From contig NC_084587.1 of NCBI RefSeq assembly GCF_033807715.1, forward strand, positions 12,656,017 to 12,720,016: a stretch of DNA of 64,000 bases, written 5' to 3'. Numbering within the stretch: the stretch's first letter is position 1; each line of letters begins with the position of its first letter. The notes beneath the pieces are model-generated. The model worked only from the letters and a program-made list of their open reading frames with translations. It had not been told where the DNA came from and did not search any database. Made by a program: the position numbers and the translations under genes. Positions 58,311 through 64,000 of the stretch are shown piece by piece. The stretch comes from Cololabis saira. Lineage: Eukaryota; Chordata; Actinopteri; Beloniformes; Belonidae.

Positions 58311-58686
58311 AGCCCCTTTCACACAGCCAGTTCGAGGCGGGAACGTTGCGCCTTTAAGCCGCCTCGCTGTTCTGTGTGAAAGTCACGGAGGCGGAATGGG
58401 GGGGCCAAGTGGCCCCACCAATAAGCCGGCAGCGGAGGTAGTCACAGAGCCGTCACAGAGACGGAACGGGGTCTGTGTGAATGACACAGCCGGCATGCCG
58501 CTGACATGACGGTCGGACTGACGCTGTCGTCACGCCTCTGATTGCGGAACGCCGGCATGCTGTGTGAATTTACAGACGGGAGCGGCGTTATGCCGGCGTT
58601 GTATGGTTCTGTGTGAACCAACAAAGGCGGCGTATTGGCAGGACTTCTTTACACCAATATTGCGGAATCTCTGTGTGAAAGGGGCT
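58311..58686 (+). mobile_element. MITE with AGCCCCTTTCACACAG termini, copy 2
   Basis: The same element as 24,222-24,595 in the opposite orientation, nearly identical along 370 bp. Its flanks are TA on the left (AATA|GCCCC) and TA on the right (GGGGC|TAGTG). CTGTGTGAA occurs at about 58,372, 58,472, 58,559, 58,608 and 58,671, always in the same direction. Confidence 0.92.
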
Positions 58687-59005
58687 AGTGATATGCATGT
58701 CTGTGTGACACGAGGCAGGTGATGGAGACGGTCAGGGAAAAGTTGAAGACGGAGGAATTGAAAACAAAAAGATACACTGATAGAAAAAGTAAAGTCTGGG
58801 AAAAAAGGGAGGAACTAGTAAATCTGGATGATACATGTGCTATATTCCATTTGTTGGTCAGATCATCAGTGTTTGTATGTTTAGGTTAGGACATTCTATG
58901 ATTATTCCTAGTGGAGGGAAACCACAATTTAAAAAAAAAAAAAAAAAAATCAAATGCCAGGGCTCCTCGCAGCTTTGATGTAGCCAGCTCTTCTCGATGG
59001 TATTT
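58687..59005. other. Unassigned spacer
   Basis: About 320 bp with an A17-type run at 58,930. Nothing recognised. Confidence 0.4.
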
Positions 59006-60079
59006 AGGGCCTGAGCACTTACAGTGCGAAGGCCCTATTGTATCTGTAGGAATTTTCCTCTTTTTTTTTCTTCCTTTTTATTTTTCCAACGAAAGGAGGG
59101 CCTTTTGCCCCCCTAATCGTGCCCCAAAAGTCACCAAATTTTGTACGCAAGTCAGGCCTGGCGAAAAATGTTGATATTTAATGGTTTGCATTAATGGGCG
59201 TGGCGAAATGGCTCAACAGCGCCCCCTAGAAAACTTTGTGGTTCAAGCCCCACAATACGGTTTGACGTACATGCACGAAAATCGGTACACACCTGTATCA
59301 TGTCGCAACTTAAAGAAAAGTCTCTTGGCGCCATGGGCGAAACCGAACAGAAAGTCGGCCATTTTGATTTAATCACGTAATCTTGGCACAATTTATGCCA
59401 TTCCTTCGGCAGTTAATATGGGCCGAGCCGCAACGTGCACCCAGGTGTGTTATACATCAAAATGTTCGTCTCCATCCTGCGACGAAGCGCATTACTTTTC
59501 TCTTTCAAAAGTATCACCCTGGCGACAATAGACGCCAAAAAGCGTGCCCTCCTTTCATCTGATTGGTCCATATTTGATAGTTCCGCAAAAGTCACCAAAA
59601 TTTTGCATGCAAGCCAGGCCTGGTGATAAATTTGATATTTCATGGTTTGCATTAATGGGCGTGGCCTAATGGCTCAACAGCACCCCCTAGAAAACGTTTC
59701 TCTGCCATAACTTTTGAACGGGTTGTGATAGACATGTGGGTGGTGTCATCGGACGCGGTATTGAGCACTTGACCTTCATTTGCATGAATTAGCCCGCCCC
59801 TTCTTCTGATTCGTCGATATGTGATACTTCCGATTTTCTGCAATAACTTTTGAATGGTTTGACATAAAGACTCGTGGGTGGTGTCATCGGACTCGGTTTT
59901 GACTCCTTGAACATAATTGCTGCAAATTAGCCCCGCCCCTTCATCCGATTGGTCGATATCAGTTCCTACTTTTTGCCATAATGGTTTGATATAGAGAGTC
60001 GTGGGTTGTGTCATCCGCTAAATGTCCAGGCCTGAAGAATCTACATGCAAGCCATACAAGCGCTTCCACTGCTTCAGCT
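59006..60079 (-). repeat. Dispersed CCAAT/GC-box family, 3'-end-first copy
   Basis: Begins AGGGCCTGAGCACTTACAGT and runs through the GGCGTGGC, GCGCCCCCTAG and TCAAGCCCCACAATACGG segments and two reversed CCAAT units. It breaks off at GCGCTTCCACTGC without the opposite terminus. Confidence 0.85.
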
Positions 60080-60194
60080 ATATCTGAGAATTGGTCACTG
60101 ATGGGAAACCCTTTTTTAAGTCTGGTCAATTGGATATAGCCCTATGATAAAGCTGGCGCAAGACGTCTTGCTTGACGCTTATGCAGTAAAATCT

Positions 60195-60719
60195 TTTCTT
60201 CTTTTTTTATATTTTTATCCCTGATTTCTTCTCATTTTTTTACCACCCTGTGCTCCTACCTAAGTGACAGTCCTGGGCATTGCCATCCTCTACCAACCCC
60301 GGGAGGGCCCTACACTGAGCTCAGGTCTCCTCCTTAACCTGAGGAGTGAGCAGGCCGCTTCTTTTCCCCAGGCAGGGTGGGGCTTCTCTGGCCGGACGTA
60401 GCGCGTAGAAGGATCATGTTATTCCGGCCAGATCCTCCCCACCCCGTCTGACACCCCGGTTGGCCAGAGGGGGCATGTATAGCCCAGGACTGCTGCATGT
60501 TTTTGTGAGGGTAGCTCACATTGCTACCCAAGGGAACACGAGGAGAACATGCAAACTCCACACAGAAAGGCCATTTTGCCAACCCCACCCAGGGCGTGGG
60601 CGCTGAAGTCATGGGGGAACTTTAACACGCACTTCAGCGCCAACAGCGTCCCCAGTGAGAATTGAACCCAGGACCTTCTAGCTGTGACGGCTGCACTACC
60701 AGCTGCGCCACCGTGCCCC
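60195..60719 (-). repeat. Full-length tRNA-derived SINE, 525 bp
   Basis: On the minus strand the head reads GGGGCACGGTGGCGCAGCTG, with an A box TGGCGCAGCTGG and a B box GGTTCAATTCT. The body includes GAGTTTGCATGTTCTCC, a core shared with many fish retroposons, and the A/T-rich tail is at 60,195-60,250. A 15 bp target duplication TATGCRGTAAAATCT flanks it (60,180-60,194 and 60,720-60,734; 14 of 15). RNA polymerase III promoter boxes appear intact. Partial copies are at 19,855 and 25,493. Confidence 0.88.
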
Positions 60720-60734
60720 TATGCGGTAAAATCT

Positions 60735-61690
60735 CTGACTGACATTTGATAATGGCACCTTAACATATGAACACTTGTGTTTGCTGTTCATATAACCCTA
60801 AGGCAATGATTAATCAAGAGCTTACCTTTGTTTTGGAAAAAAAAAAAAAAATGTGGGTTCCACAGCGCGTCAGGTATTGTTTTGAATTTATCAAAATTAG
60901 CGGTTCCAGTTGGCTGAAAACGTCAGGTGATGCCGAGTCATTTCCAAACCTATCTGCTCATCACAGCTCACCAAATGAGCTCAACTTTTCAGAAAAGTAG
61001 ATGTCCTTAAAGCTACTAGCAATTCCACTTCTGACCACATGGTAGCATATAGATCTGCTGTGTTGACAAAAGAGCCACTGACAATACTGGACTAATGGGC
61101 AGTCCCATTTTGTCCCAGCAGGAGGACGGTTGGTTATCTTACGCCAGGGTTGCGCAATATAAACTTTCCTCTGATTTATCTCCATGTGGCCGAAAGTGGT
61201 ATTGCTCCTTAAAGTGGCTTTTATTGAAGCAACATTTGGATCATATCAGATCAAAGGCATTTTTGAGTAAATTTTCTTGCAGTCAGCGGGCTGGATTGCC
61301 TTTGTACAGCTGGCCCAAGTTTTAGCCCTTATGTTGTATGATGTTTTTTTTTTTTCCACCCCTACTCTCTTCCCCCATTTCCCGTTTCATCACTTTTGCT
61401 ACTGCCACAAATTCATGAAAAAAAAAATAGTCATTAATCACCTCCATGAATATTGAAGATTTCCAGAAAAGTGGCAATGGGATACTGGGGAATATGGCAG
61501 CAGTAAATAATGAAAACATTAACAGTCAGTTTGACATTAGCACAGCACTAGTTTTGATGTGAAGTCGCAGGCAAACACAGGTGTTACACAAATTAACAGA
61601 CTCTGCTATAGTTACATACCAAAGCTGAAACCAGCAGTATTAACAAATTCCAAAAGGGAATCTAGCATGTGAAGCCTGTCTAGACATGGC
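60735..61690. other. Unique non-coding stretch
   Basis: No gene recognised. Short open frames at 61,095-61,325 lack known motifs. Confidence 0.4.
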
Positions 61691-61699
61691 CTTGGAAGG

Positions 61700-61935
61700 A
61701 TTCTTAACAGTAGCAGGACAATGAGCCCAAACATACCTTATTAAAGCTTCCCTAAGAACAAAGAAGACCAGTGAGAGCCGTCATGAGCTTCCCACCAGGA
61801 TTACCTGACCCCACTGAATATTTATGGTGGCACCTCAAGGCTGCCATTTTGACATTGCATCAATCTCCCAGACGATTGTCAGACGCTGCTGAGATACCAA
61901 GGTTTATCACGTTTTTTGAGAACTTGTAAAGTGCT
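61700..61935 (+). pseudogene. Tc1/mariner transposase fragment, decayed
   Basis: Reads QDNEPKHT (about 61,719-61,742), resembling the second-Asp motif QDNDPKHT of Tc1-like transposases. After a frame change it reads PGLPDPTEYLWWHLKAA (about 61,795-61,848), resembling [13 protein letters not shown] with the catalytic Glu. No terminal repeats were seen. The fragment is far more decayed than the Tc1 at 20,523. Confidence 0.7.
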
Positions 61936-64000
61936 TTTGTTTCTTTTGATTCAGTCATTATAGCAAAAGGGAAACAAATAGGAACTCTGAAAATCCTGAA
62001 AATTCTTTTGATTTTGCTCTTTTCTCTGAAATTGAAGATAATATAGACCTTTGTAATAGCATTACATGTATTTTAGTGCAGCACCTACTGTAGTCTTCCA
62101 TCTAACACACTCTAATAGGACAGGTTTCCATCAGCAGGTATCTGTGGTTTTTTACAGGACCTCAACCATTGCTGTGTCTCAGTCTCTGCTGTGTTAAACC
62201 CACCCAAAAAGTAAAGCAGATTGATCAAAATTTATGGTGAAAAGGGAGCTCTTTCCTCTTTGTTTGAGGAGAGCTAAGTTGACCACAAGCCAGTCATTTT
62301 ACAAATGAATTACATGATGATCTAAACAGGGCGGCGAAAAAAGAGGTGTTTATTATTTGGAAGAGAATAACTCAGTTTAGCTTCTACAAGTTGCAGAACT
62401 GCCATAGTCCAGGTTTGCAGCAGTTTTCTGCGACTGCGCCGTCCTCAAGTCTCAGCGGGAGCACTTCAAAAGCAGACTTCTTCCAAGCATCCTCAGCTGG
62501 ATTTGTGAGATTAAGAGTTTACCCAAAGGCTCTGAGATCACTTAAGCGTTGTGCAGTCATCTGCTCGGTCAAAGGCATATATCTCCTAATGGTTTTTTTT
62601 GTCTAGAATTATGCATATTAAAAAAAATGAGTGGTGTTGAATAAAAGGAAGTTTTTGACTTCTCAACTGAATCTCTCTCTTACGTCATTCACATCTCCTC
62701 TAAAACCCTCTGAACTGTTTACCTACATTCAGTGGCGTAACATCATGGGGATAGGCCCCAGTAGAAATATTTTTTTTTGCCTCACCCCCTTGCCCTAAAC
62801 AAAAGCGGAAATTGCATGCTTGCTGCAGGCTTTTTCCTCGGTAGCAGTTAAAAAACATATCTACTTTTGTCATTCTTGCTTTAACATTATCTTGGCTCTT
62901 TTTTTCTTCTCTTTTTTGTGTGCCGCTTTTTTGTTTGGACTTGCTAAACATGGTGCTACACTATTCTTGTCGTTTATTTTTTTATGCTGAAAACTCATGT
63001 CACATCATCGTGTCATCATGCGCTTAACATGACATGAAATGTACAAAAAGTATTGTACAGAGATATTGCACTTGACGGTGATGATGATATTGATAGTCTG
63101 ATAACATTTTTACTTTCCATTACACTTTTGCGTGAATTGGATTATCAAATCGCCTGAAAATCCCCTCATGCTGTTTCCATTGCAGGTATACTTTTTTGAT
63201 AATTGGGTTTTGCCCAAATCTATTTTAATGGAAATGCGACCAGACTGACCGACGGGGATGGAGAAGGCGTGCTGCAGTACTTATTACCAGTAGATATAGT
63301 AGAAATATTCTTCATAGAACAATAATGATACAAAGTGTGTGGTTATGTACAGTATGTCTATAAAGAGATTGCCTGCTCCCTGGTTATTTGTTATATATAT
63401 TTTTTTTAATGAGTTTTTTTAGTTGCAGGCTTTGATGAGTACATGCAGCCAATACAATTTGAAGGTATGAAGTCTATTAGAAAAGTGATCAGTTAGAAAT
63501 ATTTCTGCTTTCCTTTCTTCCATTGTCTGTCCCCCCCCCTACCCACACCCCCACACACACACACACACACTGCTTGGTCAGCAGATAATACATTTTATAT
63601 AAAATCTACCAATATGAGACCTTCCCTTGAGGCTGTATGGAGGTATGTGGAGATAGGAACGTATTAATATTTCTTTAGAATCTAACCACTGTGGAACGAG
63701 TTAAAAGATGTTTTATTTTTCTGATTTACTGTTCTGTTCTGCAACCAGTGTTTTTCCTCCGGTTGCTGCTACTTCCCATTTCCTGTTTTTTTCAGCATTT
63801 TCAACAGTAACTGGGCCTTTAACATAGCTTCCACCACAACCATTTTTATTTTAATCCTTTGTCATGTTATCGTGCTGCCAATCTCCCACAAACACTTTGA
63901 AACTAGCAAGCTTAATGGTGGATTCACACCGTGTAATTGCGGCTACACATGATGGAGGATGTGTCCAACAACTCTGGCCAACATTGTCGTCGTGGCTTGA
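61936..64000. other. Unique non-coding stretch to window end
   Basis: About 2 kb with no supportable gene. A (CA)n run is at 63,551-63,570 and T-runs occur. An AATAAA at 62,639 follows an 86-codon frame (62,346-62,606) with no known motif, so I do not call it. Confidence 0.45.

Overview
The window looks like non-coding, transposon-rich DNA from a ray-finned (teleost) fish. The evidence is its repeat content: a Rex3/RTE-type non-LTR retrotransposon, a Tc1-like transposon of a type common in fish, L2-type LINE tails, hAT, Harbinger and TTAA-target miniature elements, tRNA-derived SINEs, and a dispersed family carrying CCAAT and GC-box motifs. I found no convincing host protein-coding gene. Every credible coding region belongs to a mobile element.

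Layout. 1-11,047 is a higher-order satellite block. A ~1.23 kb module recurs five times, linked by triple-hairpin units of ~118 bp, a 60 bp linker, 128 bp satellite arrays, a 12 bp minisatellite, a 39 bp minisatellite and (GT)n. 11,317-17,806 holds copies of a dispersed repeat family, two of them with YY1-like motifs, plus a TTAA-flanked MITE. 18,930-20,230 has decayed LINE and SINE fragments. 20,523-25,825 is a Tc1-like element broken by a multi-level nest: a LINE with an open reverse transcriptase frame, a TTAA MITE that contains a Rex3 tail that contains another MITE, and a hAT MITE that contains a SINE piece. 26,031-31,790 is mostly unique, with a LINE tail, a mariner-type MITE, a 28S rRNA gene fragment and an LTR-like stretch. 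31,806-36,590 is a 4.8 kb composite bounded by a 31 bp inverted repeat. It encloses a 1.36 kb inverted-repeat element and a Harbinger element with a remnant Myb-like protein. 36,591-41,570 is mostly unique, with one hAT MITE and a strong hairpin. 41,571-46,506 is a long dispersed-repeat copy with a 991 bp tandem duplication and a 42 bp CCAAT/GC-box minisatellite.

The most interesting object is at 48,555-52,568. It is a 4,014 bp DNA transposon with long terminal inverted repeats and an 8 bp target duplication, inserted in a dispersed-repeat copy. It carries a multi-exon gene whose splice sites and phases can be traced. The gene encodes three C2H2-type zinc fingers followed by the catalytic-cysteine segment of a Ulp1/SENP-type (C48) peptidase. 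The rest of the peptidase and any DDE transposase are missing, so it looks like an internally deleted derivative that would rely on a larger relative. The remainder, 53,293-64,000, is mostly unique sequence with an L2-type LINE tail split by a hAT MITE, a second near-identical copy of the MITE at 24,222, one more dispersed-repeat copy, a full-length tRNA-derived SINE with target duplications, and a decayed Tc1/mariner fragment.

All assignments come from reading the sequence. Family names rest on remembered hallmarks and were not checked by database search.
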